Translations under genes and position numbers: made by a program | The notes under the pieces: generated by a model | Told to the model about the DNA's origin: nothing | The model's input: the letters and a program-made list of their open reading frames with translations, nothing else | Database searches by the model: none | Origin: Bacteroidales bacterium | GTDB taxonomy: Bacteria > Bacteroidota > Bacteroidia > Bacteroidales > UBA12077 | Direction of reading: 5' to 3' | Length of the DNA stretch: 64,000 nt | NCBI GenBank assembly: GCA_013138975.1 | Contig: WTBR01000068.1 | Location: 1 to 64,000, forward strand | Shown: positions 1-7,889 of the stretch, one piece after another | Numbering within the stretch: the stretch's first letter is position 1 | How the letters are laid out: the number at the start of each line of letters is the position of its first letter

Positions 1-59
1 GGGGTGGTGACGAACAATCTCCAGGAAATGGAACAACTAAAGATAGCGATTTTGACTAG
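1..59 (+). CDS. C-terminal end of an acidic, glycine-rich-tailed protein (possibly HU-family DNA-binding protein)
   Basis: Only the last codons are in the window. Reading from base 3, the peptide GGDEQSPGNGTTKDSDFD ends at a TAG at 57-59. The Gly/Asp/Ser-rich tail resembles the disordered C-termini of the HU-like DNA-binding proteins common in Bacteroidota, but that is composition only. A second frame (from base 1) stays open to about 117 but has an ordinary composition and no recognisable motif, so I prefer the first reading. The frame and the identity are both uncertain because the body of the gene is missing. Confidence 0.35.
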   Translation, partial: GGDEQSPGNGTTKDSDFD

Positions 60-177
60 TAAAGAAGATAATTTTGAATTGCAAGAACATAATCTACTTT
101 TTAATCTTCTTTATTAGAAAAAAAGACATTTTTTTTAAAGCAAACACGGCAGATAAAAAGAGTTTGTCAAATTTGTA

Positions 178-212
178 AGGTGGCTCTCATTTTTTTGAGG
201 CTAACCTTAATT
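178..212. terminator. Imperfect hairpin downstream of the first gene
   Basis: TAAGGT at about 179-184 pairs with ACCTTA at about 203-208, with partly paired GGCTCTC/GAGGCT arms inside and a T-rich loop. It has the position of a terminator for the gene ending at 59, but no U tract follows, so it may only be a 3'-end stabilising structure. Confidence 0.3.
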
Positions 213-283
213 TAAAATAAAACAACGCTCTTGTTAGAGTAATGTATAATAATAACAATATGTGGTGAACTGCCGTATATTTG

Positions 284-425
284 ACTGAGAGAGAAATGTC
301 CGGGAAACATTTCAAACGAAAGGAAGGTGCGAAGCATGCGTGCAATTGAAAATTTAATTGTGGCGTGTGAGGTTCTTCGATAGGCTTTTAGCCTGTCGGT
401 AGCCTACTCAATTGTGCGGGTTTTT
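284..425 (+). ncRNA. Candidate structured small RNA with terminator-like outer stem
   Basis: A TATATTTG box at 276-283 fits the Bacteroidota -7 consensus TAnnTTTG; no good -33 TTG is seen. Downstream are a hairpin (GAAATGT 293-299 with ACATTTC 307-313), then a long-range stem of 11 pairs including G-U (CGTGCAATTGA 339-349 with TCAATTGTGCG 408-418). Inside that stem sits a perfect hairpin (GATAGGC 379-385, loop TTTTA, GCCTGTC 391-397). The outer stem ends directly in GGTTTTT, as at an intrinsic terminator. No open frame fits. I do not recognise it as tmRNA, SRP RNA, RNase P RNA or a known riboswitch; a 6S-like or clade-specific RNA is possible. Confidence 0.45.
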
Positions 426-1150
426 AATTTTTGTATTGTTCTTAAGTTTGAATAGTTTTTATTCTTTGTGTGCCCTAGTGCGCCTTTGTGTGTACTTTGT
501 GATCCTTTGTGCTTAGCTTATAATATTATTTGACAAAATAGCTATCGAGTGCGTTAAGCTATATGTTTTTCCTTTTCTTTTTGGCATTGCCCCAAAAAGA
601 AACAAAAAATGCTAGGATAAACGATCCCTCAGCCGGGCGTTTCTCCTTGCCAACGCCCCTAAGAAATAATCTGTTTACTTTATTATTATGCAAAGTATAA
701 TTTGCAATAGTATACTAACACGTGTTGCTAATCTCCTAATTAACAATGAAATACAAATTTTTATTCTTTGCGTGCCTTTGTGTGTACTTTGTGATCCTTT
801 GTGCTTAGCTTATAAATTATTTGAAAAAATAGATTTTGTAAAAATCCGTGTTAATCAGCGTTTTCGGTATTTACCGAAATCCGTGTTATCAGCGTTCTAT
901 TGTTTTTAGGTAAACTTGGTATTTGGTTTTCTTATCTGTTTGTAGCCTTCGAGAGTACTTCGACAAAGCTCAGCAACCACCTCTGGATATACGCATTTTC
1001 AGTTTTCTTGATAGCTGGCTTATAATTTTATATAAAATCATGTTTTGAACATCCATATAAAAAACCATTTTCGACGCAAATTGCATTTTATGGGTTGGAA
1101 GTTGTCGTTTGTCGATATTGAAAAAATAGTAATAAAAGAAATATTATCTT

Positions 1151-1274
1151 ACAGCTGTAATTAAGATTTAATAAAAGGAACACAAAATAATTAGACCCTG
1201 CGTCTAACACTCAATTTAACCCAAACATTCTATTTATTACCCAAATAACAAGAGCCAATGGCTCTTTTTTTTTT
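1151..1274 (+). ncRNA. Small RNA gene, array copy A
   Basis: Upstream box GTTGTCGTTTGTCGATATTG at 1101-1120 and a -7-like TATCTT at 1145-1150 place the transcript start near 1155. The unit contains hairpin TTAGAC-CCTGC-GTCTAA at 1191-1207 and ends in the terminator AGAGCC-AAT-GGCTCT followed by a run of T (about 1250-1274). Predicted length is about 120 nt and there is no ATG-initiated reading frame of note. The same parts in the same order occur in three further copies, which supports a real gene family; function unknown. Confidence 0.6.
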
Positions 1275-1736
1275 GCACAAGTTTAAGCTTAATATGCTGA
1301 TTATTATTCTTGTATGTCCTTCGTGATTCTTTGTGATATAGCTTAAAATATTTGACAAAATAACCTGACAAAGTACTTGGATAGTGCTCAGTAAGCACCT
1401 TAGGCTACATTTAATTCTTTTTCTTTTTCCATGGTAAGTAGCCTTCGAGAGCCTCAGGCTACATGCTTTTTTGTTTCTTTTTAGCATTTAAAATAGCCTT
1501 CAAAAACTTCTGTGATGCATTAAGAGAAGCTCTCAAAAAACGAACTTTCAACTTATCGAAGTATTTTTATAATTTAGTTACATATACATTACATGAATCT
1601 ATCCGTAAATTCAGTCAAAATTGCGATAATGAATTATAGATTTCAATTAATTTCCTGAGTAAATTGTTATTTGAGGGTTTAAAGTTGTCGTTTATCGATA
1701 TTGTACAAATACTAAACAAATAAATCGTATCTTGCA

Positions 1737-1848
1737 ATCGAAAATATTTAGGTTCATTACAAGAAATTTTAGACTCTCAGTCTAATAAGCAATTTAGCAC
1801 AAACACAATTTATTACCCACATTAAAAAGAGCCAATGGCTCTTTTTTT
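1737..1848 (+). ncRNA. Small RNA gene, array copy B
   Basis: Box GTTGTCGTTTATCGATATTG at 1684-1703, then -7-like TATCTTGCA at 1728-1736. Transcript body carries TTAGACT-CTC-AGTCTAA (1769-1785) and the terminator AAGAGCCAATGGCTCTTTTTTT (about 1827-1848). The stem has an extra pair compared with copies A and D, so the pairing is kept while the sequence changes. Very close to copy C, including about 150 bases upstream. Confidence 0.62.
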
Positions 1849-2391
1849 GTACATACCTAACTGTAAAATACTTGTTTTTGTGTTACCTAATATTATTAGA
1901 CAAACCAGCCTTTGAGAACCAGACGCTGCATGTTTTATACAAGCTTTTTAAAAAAATAACTCTCAGCCGAGCGTTTTTGCTTGCCTCAGCAAGTATGAAA
2001 TAATCGGTCTACTTAAATTTACTGAATACCCAATTAGCAATTTCATTAAGATTGATGTAATTACTTAACCAACAGTCATTTATCAAATCCCTTTGAATTT
2101 CATTTAGTTTTTATTTTTGCTTTGCAAGAGAAAAGTTCGACAAGCCGGAACGCTTTCAAAGTATGATTAAAGATAAATTGTTTTTATTCAGTTAGTCTCA
2201 CTGAGCTTATTGAAGTGTTTTAATAATTTTAGTAAGGTATACAATAAATGAGTCTATTCGCAAATCCAGACAAAATTGCGATAATGAATTATAGATTTCA
2301 ATAAATTTCCAGAGTAAATTGCTTTTTGAGGGTTTAAAGTTGTCGTTTATCGATATTGCATAAATACTAAACAATTAAATCATATCTTGCA

Positions 2392-2505
2392 ATCGAAAAT
2401 ATTTAGGTTCATTACAAGAAATTTTAGACTCTAAGTCTAATAAGCAATTTAAAACAAACACTTAATTTATTACCCACATTAAAAAGAGCCAATGGCTCTT
2501 TTTTT
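2392..2505 (+). ncRNA. Small RNA gene, array copy C
   Basis: Box GTTGTCGTTTATCGATATTG at 2339-2358, -7-like TATCTTGC at 2383-2390, hairpin TTAGACT-CTA-AGTCTAA (2424-2440), terminator AAGAGCCAATGGCTCTT plus T tract (about 2484-2505). Nearly identical to copy B; the B/C differences fall mainly in hairpin loops and single-stranded spacers, not in the stems. Confidence 0.62.
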
Positions 2506-2827
2506 GTACATGCTTAACTGTAAAAATTCTGATTACTATTATTTGTATGACTTTGTCTGTGATTCGTAATCCCTTGTAATTCAATATATTTTGTAAAACC
2601 AAAATGTTCACAAAATATTTCTGCAACTTTAAGGATATCATATTTCTAAATATAATCTTCACCCTAATGTTTCATTATTTTACTTTTTCAACATCTATAA
2701 ATTAAGAAAAGGTTTGAATTATTAATTATCGTTTTTAATAAATTTCTGAGCAAACGGCTTTTTAAGGGTTGGAAGTTGTCGTTGGTCGATATTGAAAAAA
2801 TTCTCAACAAACAAATATTATCTTGCA

Positions 2828-2939
2828 CCTATCAATAATTACAAGGTTTAGAAAAAACAAAATAATTAGACCCTGCGTCTGACACTCAAAAAACCCAACC
2901 ATTCTATTTAAAACAAAAAGAGCCACTGGCTCTTTTTTT
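2828..2939 (+). ncRNA. Small RNA gene, array copy D
   Basis: Box GTTGTCGTTGGTCGATATTG at 2775-2794, -7-like TATCTTGCA at 2819-2827, hairpin TTAGAC-CCTGC-GTCTGA (2866-2882; one A-U pair of copy A becomes G-U, so the stem survives), and terminator AGAGCC-ACT-GGCTCT with T tract (about 2918-2939). Closest to copy A in its body (both carry AATAATTAGACCCTGCGTCT). Confidence 0.6.
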
Positions 2940-3018
2940 GTGCGCAAATGTTACCTAAAAATATTAATTTTTATTCTTTGTACAAGCATGCACATGTTTT
3001 CAATCCATTTTCTGAGCA

Positions 3019-3078
3019 AATTGTTTTTTATGGGTCAACAATTGTCGTTCGTCTATATTTATACGCCGTTCGTCAAAC
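3019..3078 (+). promoter_or_regulatory. Fifth array box: two direct half-sites 21 bases apart (LytTR-like)
   Basis: After the array-typical lead-in (CTGAGCAAATTGTTTTTTATGGG), GTCGTTCGTC at 3044-3053 is repeated as GCCGTTCGTC at 3065-3074, exactly 21 bases later. Direct repeats of about 9-10 bases spaced 21-22 bases apart are the usual target layout of LytTR-domain response regulators, so such a regulator is a reasonable guess for the whole array; this is inference. No TATCTT, hairpin or terminator follows, so this copy is either truncated or drives something else. Confidence 0.45.
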
Positions 3079-3156
3079 GTACATTGAGAAATTTAATGAA
3101 AAATAAAAATGACTGTATCATGTGATAGAAATTAACACTTCAATACATACTTTTCT

Positions 3157-3876
3157 TTATTCTTTTTCCGGTCGATTGTGCAAACCACATTCTTTTTTTT
3201 CCGGCTGCTCCCACCACCAACGTCCTGCACGAACATCTTCGCCAGGTTCAATAGCTCGTGTACAAGGCTGACAGCCAATACTTGGAAATCCTTTATCATG
3301 TAACTCATTGTAAGGGACATTATTCTTTTTAATATAATCCCAAACCTTATCTTCGGTCCAATCAATAATAGGATTTATCTTAAATAAGCCATGTTGTTCG
3401 TCCCACTCAACCAATTTATTATCAAAACGAGTTATCGATTGATCTCTACGCAAACCGCAAATCCAAGCTTCCAATCCTTTAAAAGCTCTGTGCAATGGCT
3501 CCTTTTTTCTAAGGTAACAACATCTTTCTCGATTTTCGATGCTTTTATAAAAATGATTGATCCCTTTTTCCTCAACCATTTCTTCTACTTTTATATGATC
3601 AGGAAAAAAAACTTTAATTTTTATTCCATAATGATCGCTAGTTTCAGCAATAAGATTATACGTTTCAGGGAATAATCTTCCTGTATCAAGTGTAAAAATA
3701 TTTACTTTTTTATTCAACTTGCAGATCATATCTGTAAGCACCTGATCTTCGGCTCCCATACTTGATGCAAAACCTACCTTTTGATCACACTTATTAATAA
3801 AATATTTTAGAACTTCCTCGGGAGAACTCCCTTTAAGTTTATTTGTTAACTCTTTTGCTTTTTCTACATTATCCAT
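3157..3876 (-). CDS. cysH: Assimilatory adenylyl-sulfate (APS/PAPS) reductase
   Basis: Reduces activated sulfate to sulfite in cysteine synthesis, using thioredoxin. The PP-loop-like region reads SSMGAEDQ near residue 40. The cysteine pairs CCYLRK and IGCQPC are those that hold a [4Fe-4S] cluster in plant-type/bacterial APS reductases, and the C-terminal ECGLH carries the catalytic cysteine. The presence of the CC and CxxC pairs favours APS over PAPS as substrate. An in-frame TTG lies at 3885, but the ATG at 3876 (MDNVEKA) is the better start and gives 239 residues, normal for the family. No other sulfate-assimilation gene is adjacent. Confidence 0.9.
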   Translation of the reverse strand: MDNVEKAKELTNKLKGSSPEEVLKYFINKCDQKVGFASSMGAEDQVLTDMICKLNKKVNIFTLDTGRLFPETYNLIAETSDHYGIKIKVFFPDHIKVEEMVEEKGINHFYKSIENRERCCYLRKKEPLHRAFKGLEAWICGLRRDQSITRFDNKLVEWDEQHGLFKINPIIDWTEDKVWDYIKKNNVPYNELHDKGFPSIGCQPCTRAIEPGEDVRAGRWWWEQPEKKECGLHNRPEKE

Positions 3877-4087
3877 CACACACAATTTCTATCAATATTT
3901 AGGCTTACAAAATTATGAAAATAATTTCCCTTATTTTAATTATTAATTCCTGATTTTATTAGTACCGCAAAGTTATAACAGTTTACCTGCATATATTGTT
4001 TTCAAAGAAATAGTCATCACTATTTATTTGATTATAGCTATATATTTTATATGTTTACTTCTTAGTTGTTTTATTTAAACTTTAGAT

Positions 4088-5752
4088 ATGATACCAGAAA
4101 ATTTTATAAAGTATATTGAAACCAGTTTAAAAGAAAATTGGGATTTACCTGCCTTATCGGATTATCAAGGAGAAAGTTATAAATATAAAGACATTGCAAG
4201 AAAAATTGCCAAGATTCACATTATGTTCGAAGAATGTGACGTTAAAAAAGGTGATAAAATTGCATTAATTGGAAAAAACTCCACGAACTGGGCTGTAACT
4301 TATCTTTCCATTGTTTCCTTTGGAGCTACGGTTGTTCCAATACTTCCTGATTTTCATCCAAATGATGTTCATCATATTGTTAATCACTCCGACTCTGTTA
4401 TTTTATTTTCAGGTGATTCCATTTGGGAAAATCTCGATGAAAAAAGCATGCCAAATTTAAGAGCCGTATTCACTTTGTCAGATTATAAGTTGGTAATTGA
4501 AGGTAAAAGCGAAAATGTTAAAAACATTTATGAAAAACTAGAATCCTTTTATGAAGACATGTATCCGGGAGGCATTACTGCGGAAAAACTAACTTTTGAT
4601 GAAGTTTCAAATGAAGAAGTTGGAGTTTTAAACTATACATCGGGAACAACCGGATTTTCAAAAGGAGTAGTATTGCCACTAAATAGTTTGGCTGCAAATA
4701 TTCGTTATGCTCGTAATAATTTACCATTAAGTGCTGGTGACAATGTAGTCTCTTTTCTCCCATTGGCTCATACTTTTGGATGTGCTTTTGAATTCCTGTG
4801 GCCTTTCACGATTGGTTGTCATATCCACTTTCTAACCCGCACACCCTCACCAAAAATAATAATTCAAGCTTTTCAGGAAGTAAAACCTGCAATTGTAATT
4901 AGTGTTCCTTTGATTCTTGAAAAAATATATAAAAAACAAATCATTCCATTACTCGATAAAACATCAATGAAACTGCTTTTGAGTGTTCCTTTAGTTGATA
5001 AAGCTATATATTCAAAAGTAAAAAAGAAGCTTACGGATGTTTTTGGAGGAAATTTTAAAGAAGTTGTTATTGGGGGAGCTGCCTTAAACAAAGATGTTGA
5101 ATTATTCCTCAAAAAAATTGGCTTCAACTATACAATTGGTTACGGTATGACAGAATGTGGTCCTTTAATTAGTTATTCCAGCTGGGATAAAGCAAAAGTT
5201 GGTTCTGCAGGTAAACTTATCGACACACTTGAAATTAAAATCGATTCGAATGATCCATATAATGAAATAGGTGAAATAATGGTTCGTGGAGAAAACGTAA
5301 TGTACGGTTATTATAAAAATGTTGAAGCAACCGAACAAGCCATTGATAAAGATGGCTGGCTACATACTGGCGATTTAGGTATTATCGACGATGAAGATTA
5401 TGTATATATTAAAGGTCGAAATAAAAGTGTAATTATTGGCCCTTCGGGCGAAAATATATATCCTGAAGAAATTGAGGCAAAATTAAATAACATGCCTTAT
5501 GTTCAAGAGTCAGTAATTATTGAAAAAGATAATAAATTAATTGCTTTAGTTTATCCTGATTTAGAAGTTGTAGATAAAGAAAAAATAAGTGAAGCTCGTT
5601 TAATTGAACTTATGGACGAGAATAAAAAAACAGCTAATATCAGCTTAGCTAAACATATGCAGATCTCTAAAATTAAAATTTTCCCTGAAGAGTTTGAAAA
5701 AACACCTAAAAGAAGTATTAAACGTTTTCTTTATGCTTCGACAGAATTATAA
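4088..5752 (+). CDS. AMP-forming long-chain acyl-CoA synthetase (FadD-like)
   Basis: Activates fatty acids to acyl-CoA with ATP in the cytoplasm. All adenylate-forming signatures are present in order: the P-loop-like YTSGTTGFSKG near residue 180, GYGMTE near 350, DGWLHTGDLG near 440, the hinge KGRNKSVI near 460 and the C-terminal catalytic lysine region TPKRSIKRF near 545. Length 554 is normal. It stands alone between cysH (divergent) and a convergent pair. Substrate chain length cannot be read from the sequence. Confidence 0.88.
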   Translation: MIPENFIKYIETSLKENWDLPALSDYQGESYKYKDIARKIAKIHIMFEECDVKKGDKIALIGKNSTNWAVTYLSIVSFGATVVPILPDFHPNDVHHIVNHSDSVILFSGDSIWENLDEKSMPNLRAVFTLSDYKLVIEGKSENVKNIYEKLESFYEDMYPGGITAEKLTFDEVSNEEVGVLNYTSGTTGFSKGVVLPLNSLAANIRYARNNLPLSAGDNVVSFLPLAHTFGCAFEFLWPFTIGCHIHFLTRTPSPKIIIQAFQEVKPAIVISVPLILEKIYKKQIIPLLDKTSMKLLLSVPLVDKAIYSKVKKKLTDVFGGNFKEVVIGGAALNKDVELFLKKIGFNYTIGYGMTECGPLISYSSWDKAKVGSAGKLIDTLEIKIDSNDPYNEIGEIMVRGENVMYGYYKNVEATEQAIDKDGWLHTGDLGIIDDEDYVYIKGRNKSVIIGPSGENIYPEEIEAKLNNMPYVQESVIIEKDNKLIALVYPDLEVVDKEKISEARLIELMDENKKTANISLAKHMQISKIKIFPEEFEKTPKRSIKRFLYASTEL

Positions 5753-5781
5753 AAAGGAGCACCTACCACGGGTGCCCCTTA
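5752..5781 (+). terminator. Hairpin after the acyl-CoA synthetase gene
   Basis: GGAGCACC pairs imperfectly with GGGTGCCCC just after the stop codon. It lacks a clear U tract, so it may terminate weakly or act as a 3'-end stabiliser. Confidence 0.4.
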
Positions 5782-5799
5782 CCATTGTTAAACTACTAT

Positions 5800-5823
5800 G
5801 AAAAAAATAATGGCCAATCGGCC
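5800..5823 (-). terminator. Intrinsic terminator of the phosphoesterase/outer-membrane gene pair
   Basis: On the minus strand GGCC-GATT-GGCC overlaps the stop codon of the gene ending at 5823 and is followed by ATTATTTTTTT, a standard stem plus U tract. Confidence 0.65.
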
Positions 5824-6440
5824 TAGAAGAACATGTTAACTCCTAATGCTATTGAAAATATCTTACTGCTTCTATCTTCCTGTGCTACAATATTATAATA
5901 TGCATAATCAGCCAGTGTATTAACTTCAAAATATAAATCCATGGCAGAAAAATGTCGTTCATCTTTAAATGTCAGATTTGATTTTATACCTACATTTAAG
6001 CATGCGTAAAAACTATTTGATGTGTAGTATCCGTCGGGATATCTATTTGGGATTCTCATATATGAATTTTCGCCCGGCTCTAAACTTATTGAAAAACCAA
6101 GAATTGGACTTAAATTATATTTATTTAAAATTTTAAACTTATATAAGCGAAATGTGTTTTTTAATGTAAATGTATGTATAGTAGCATTACCATGATTTTC
6201 AGGGACAAAACCGTATAATAAATCAGATTGTGCAATTTCCCTCCACCAATCGTAACCTAAACCCAATGACATAAAACCTATATTACCAGCATATTGAATT
6301 TTAAAGTAATCTGGTTTGTACCATTTCCTTTCTTGCAAATCGCTTTCAATTTCTGTATCGTCTTGAGAAAAGATATTCCCCGAAATGCAAATTATTAAAC
6401 TCAACATTAATAATATGCTTTTTATATTTTTCACTATCAA
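5823..6440 (-). CDS. Probable outer-membrane beta-barrel protein, function unknown
   Basis: About 205 residues. A signal peptide (hydrophobic stretch at residues 8-24 ending IFSQD) leads into alternating aromatic/polar segments, and the chain ends in GVNMFF, a terminal phenylalanine typical of outer-membrane barrels. No family recognised. The only good start is a TTG at 6438-6440, which overlaps the TGA stop of the upstream phosphoesterase (TTTTGATAG), so translation is probably coupled. The pairing suggests the two exported proteins work together. Confidence 0.6.
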   Translation of the reverse strand: MIVKNIKSILLMLSLIICISGNIFSQDDTEIESDLQERKWYKPDYFKIQYAGNIGFMSLGLGYDWWREIAQSDLLYGFVPENHGNATIHTFTLKNTFRLYKFKILNKYNLSPILGFSISLEPGENSYMRIPNRYPDGYYTSNSFYACLNVGIKSNLTFKDERHFSAMDLYFEVNTLADYAYYNIVAQEDRSSKIFSIALGVNMFF

Positions 6441-7240
6441 AATTTAATTCTTTCAGCTTTTATAGTTTCTTCGTTTATGGTAATTATAGCAAATTCTTCA
6501 TACCAGATAGTACCCACTGCTAAATATTGCATTCCATCTTCATAGTAGTCCCCATATTTATATTCATGAATATGACCATGTATTGATAAGTCAACATTGT
6601 ATTCTAACATCAAGTCAACATACGTTTTTTCCATGCTTTTTGTAAATTGAGATGTATAGGGCGGTTGATGACAAACAACAAAGACATTATCATATTCGTT
6701 TGATTCAACCAATTGATTCTCCAGCCATTTAAAATCAGGTTCTTTATTACTTTCCCAGAATACATTATCAAAAATTACAAACAAGCAATTATTATAACTA
6801 ACAGTATAGTTCGTTTTACCATATATTTCTTGATAGATTTTTTCTCCATTCGATTTGTAGTCATGGTTACCAATTACTGTTATATATGGGACTTTTAAAT
6901 TATCCATCTGTTCATGAAACAACTCATATTCCTTTAAATAACCATTATTAGTAATATCTCCATTTGCAATAACAAAGTCAATATCATTCATTTTATTAAT
7001 CATTGAAATTGCACCGTCTAATTCATTATATTTATAATGAGAATCGGCAATAACAGCAACTTTAAATTCATCTTTTATAATTAGATCGGCTTTTAATAAA
7101 CTGTTGATATTTTTCTGATCCGTATTTTTATATGAATCTTTTACATTAGCTGCATATGGACTAAACTCAAAAATATCCTCACATCCTCCCAGCAACAGCA
7201 TAATTCCTATGCTTACAACAATTTTAATTTCTAGTCTCAT
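6437..7240 (-). CDS. Lipoprotein calcineurin-like metallophosphoesterase
   Basis: A lipoprotein signal with lipobox LLGGC (cysteine near residue 20) precedes a calcineurin-type phosphoesterase. The metal-binding motifs appear in family order: ADSH, NGDITNNG, VIGNHDYKS, VCHQPP and HGHIHE. It should hydrolyse a phosphoester in the periplasm or at the outer surface, anchored to a membrane; the substrate is unknown. It is the first gene of a two-gene unit and overlaps the next gene by four bases. Confidence 0.82.
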   Translation of the reverse strand: MRLEIKIVVSIGIMLLLGGCEDIFEFSPYAANVKDSYKNTDQKNINSLLKADLIIKDEFKVAVIADSHYKYNELDGAISMINKMNDIDFVIANGDITNNGYLKEYELFHEQMDNLKVPYITVIGNHDYKSNGEKIYQEIYGKTNYTVSYNNCLFVIFDNVFWESNKEPDFKWLENQLVESNEYDNVFVVCHQPPYTSQFTKSMEKTYVDLMLEYNVDLSIHGHIHEYKYGDYYEDGMQYLAVGTIWYEEFAIITINEETIKAERIKF

Positions 7241-7291
7241 AACATTTTCTTTTAATACTTAAACCTTAACTTTTAATTATTAATTAGTCTT

Positions 7292-7496
7292 TGCAAGAAA
7301 ACGCCAAATTACTCACAAGTTTAATAATTATAAAAATGCGTTCGTGAGCTTCGCAAGGTTCTTCGTTACTCTCGTTTTGAAAACAGTCATTCACAAAAGT
7401 GAACTCCTTGGTTTTCAAAACTTCGAATTCCGATAGCTATCGGAACGTCTTTGACGCTTTCTTATCAAAGACCTTAAAAATAGGTAGTTTTCTTGC
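7292..7496. repeat. MITE-like palindromic element with 10-base terminal inverted repeats
   Basis: GCAAGAAAAC at 7292-7301 is mirrored by GTTTTCTTGC at 7487-7496. Between them are nested inverted repeats: GTTTTGAAAAC with GTTTTCAAAAC around TTCAC/GTGAA (about 7373-7421), the perfect palindrome CCGATAGCTATCGG (7430-7443) and TCTTTGA/TCAAAGA (about 7447-7471). There is no reading frame and no clear target-site duplication. It lies six bases from the stop of the ACP-like gene and may also serve as its 3' end. Confidence 0.5.
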
Positions 7497-7501
7497 TGGC
7501 A

Positions 7502-7753
7502 CTAATTATGTAAAAACATTGGTCTTGATTTTTTTTCTAAGAAATATATCGTATCAGAAATCCTTTCCATTCTTAAAATTTCATTCTCCGGTATACTAAT
7601 CAAAAACTCTTTTTTGATTTTTTTAGCCAATCCCATTAAATCAAGAATATCAAGATTTAAATCGAAGTAATAATCTGAATCCTTTGATATTTTGCTTCGA
7701 TCAATGCCATAATCAATCAAAATCCCTTTTAATCTTTTTTCTATATTTTCCAT
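7502..7753 (-). CDS. Acyl-carrier-protein-like protein lacking the phosphopantetheine serine
   Basis: About 83 residues with the spacing and helical pattern of an acyl carrier protein (IEKRLKGIL, DSDYYFDLNLDILDLMGLA, IPENEI). Where an ACP has D-S-L, this protein reads D-I-L, so the serine that carries 4'-phosphopantetheine is missing. It either does not carry acyl groups or is a structural/regulatory relative. A TTG lies at 7759, but the ATG at 7753 is the better start. Two TetR-type operators lie just upstream, so the neighbouring TetR protein probably controls it. Confidence 0.6.
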   Translation of the reverse strand: MENIEKRLKGILIDYGIDRSKISKDSDYYFDLNLDILDLMGLAKKIKKEFLISIPENEILRMERISDTIYFLEKKSRPMFLHN

Positions 7754-7767
7754 AAACAATAAATTAT

Positions 7768-7783
7768 CCCGACCGTTCGGTTT
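7768..7783. promoter_or_regulatory. TetR-type operator 1 (ACCGTTCGGT)
   Basis: The palindrome ACCGTTCGGT (7772-7781) lies about 20 bases upstream of the ACP-like start, where a bound repressor would block transcription or initiation. Two matching sites occur at 7861 and 8500. Confidence 0.65.
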
Positions 7784-7857
7784 GTTGTTTTACAAAAAAA
7801 ATTTGCCTTTATTTTTAAGTGTTGTATTTCTCAATATTCAAAATCACACTTTTAAAA

Positions 7858-7873
7858 CCAACCGTTCGGTATG
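7858..7873. promoter_or_regulatory. TetR-type operator 2 (ACCGTTCGGT)
   Basis: Identical ten-base palindrome at 7861-7870, flanked CA/ATG, between the TetR gene and the ACP-like gene; the expected promoter for the latter lies in this gap. Confidence 0.65.
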
Positions 7874-7889
7874 TTATATTTCAAATTTT

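Larger units (their letters stand above)
480..3080 (+). repeat. Tandem degenerate array, about 0.5-0.7 kb per unit
   Basis: The same string of modules recurs: a CTTTGTG-type run, then AGCTTATAATATTATTTGACAAAATAG, then TCGAGAGCCTCAGGCTACAT, then CTGAGCAAATTGTTTTTTATGGG, then the GTTGTCG box, then a small terminator-bearing unit. Two blocks, about 1545-1868 and 2205-2525, are nearly the same base for base and must be a recent duplication; the other copies are much more diverged. The order of modules argues for repeated unit duplication rather than scattered insertion. Confidence 0.65.
60..3130. other. Three-kilobase non-coding region with RNA genes and dispersed repeats
   Basis: No reading frame here has a plausible start, coding composition or family motif; the short open frames cut across repeats and terminators. 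The stretch holds one candidate structured RNA, four related terminator-bearing units plus a promoter-only fifth copy, and degenerate repeats. These repeats include CTTTGTGTACTTTGTGATCCTTTGTG-like runs at about 480-540, 768-830 and 1312-1372, and AGCCTTCGAGAGCCTCAGGCTACAT-like runs near 950, 1390-1460 and 1905. It reads as an RNA- and repeat-rich island between the gene ending at 59 and cysH. Confidence 0.7.

Noticed and set aside
688..909. 73-codon open frame in the repeat region
   Set aside because: It runs through the CTTTGTG-type repeats; composition is cysteine- and leucine-rich nonsense and there is no family resemblance.
1230..1487. Open frame on the minus strand over array copy A
   Set aside because: It begins in a degenerate repeat and ends across the terminator of the RNA unit; the reading frame is a by-product of repeat sequence.
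480..3080. CRISPR array
   Set aside because: The repeats are long, diverged units with terminators, not short identical repeats with unique spacers, and there are no cas genes.
7240..7501. tRNA or other RNA gene in the palindromic gap
   Set aside because: The stems do not form a cloverleaf and there is no CCA or T-loop motif; a MITE-like element explains them better.
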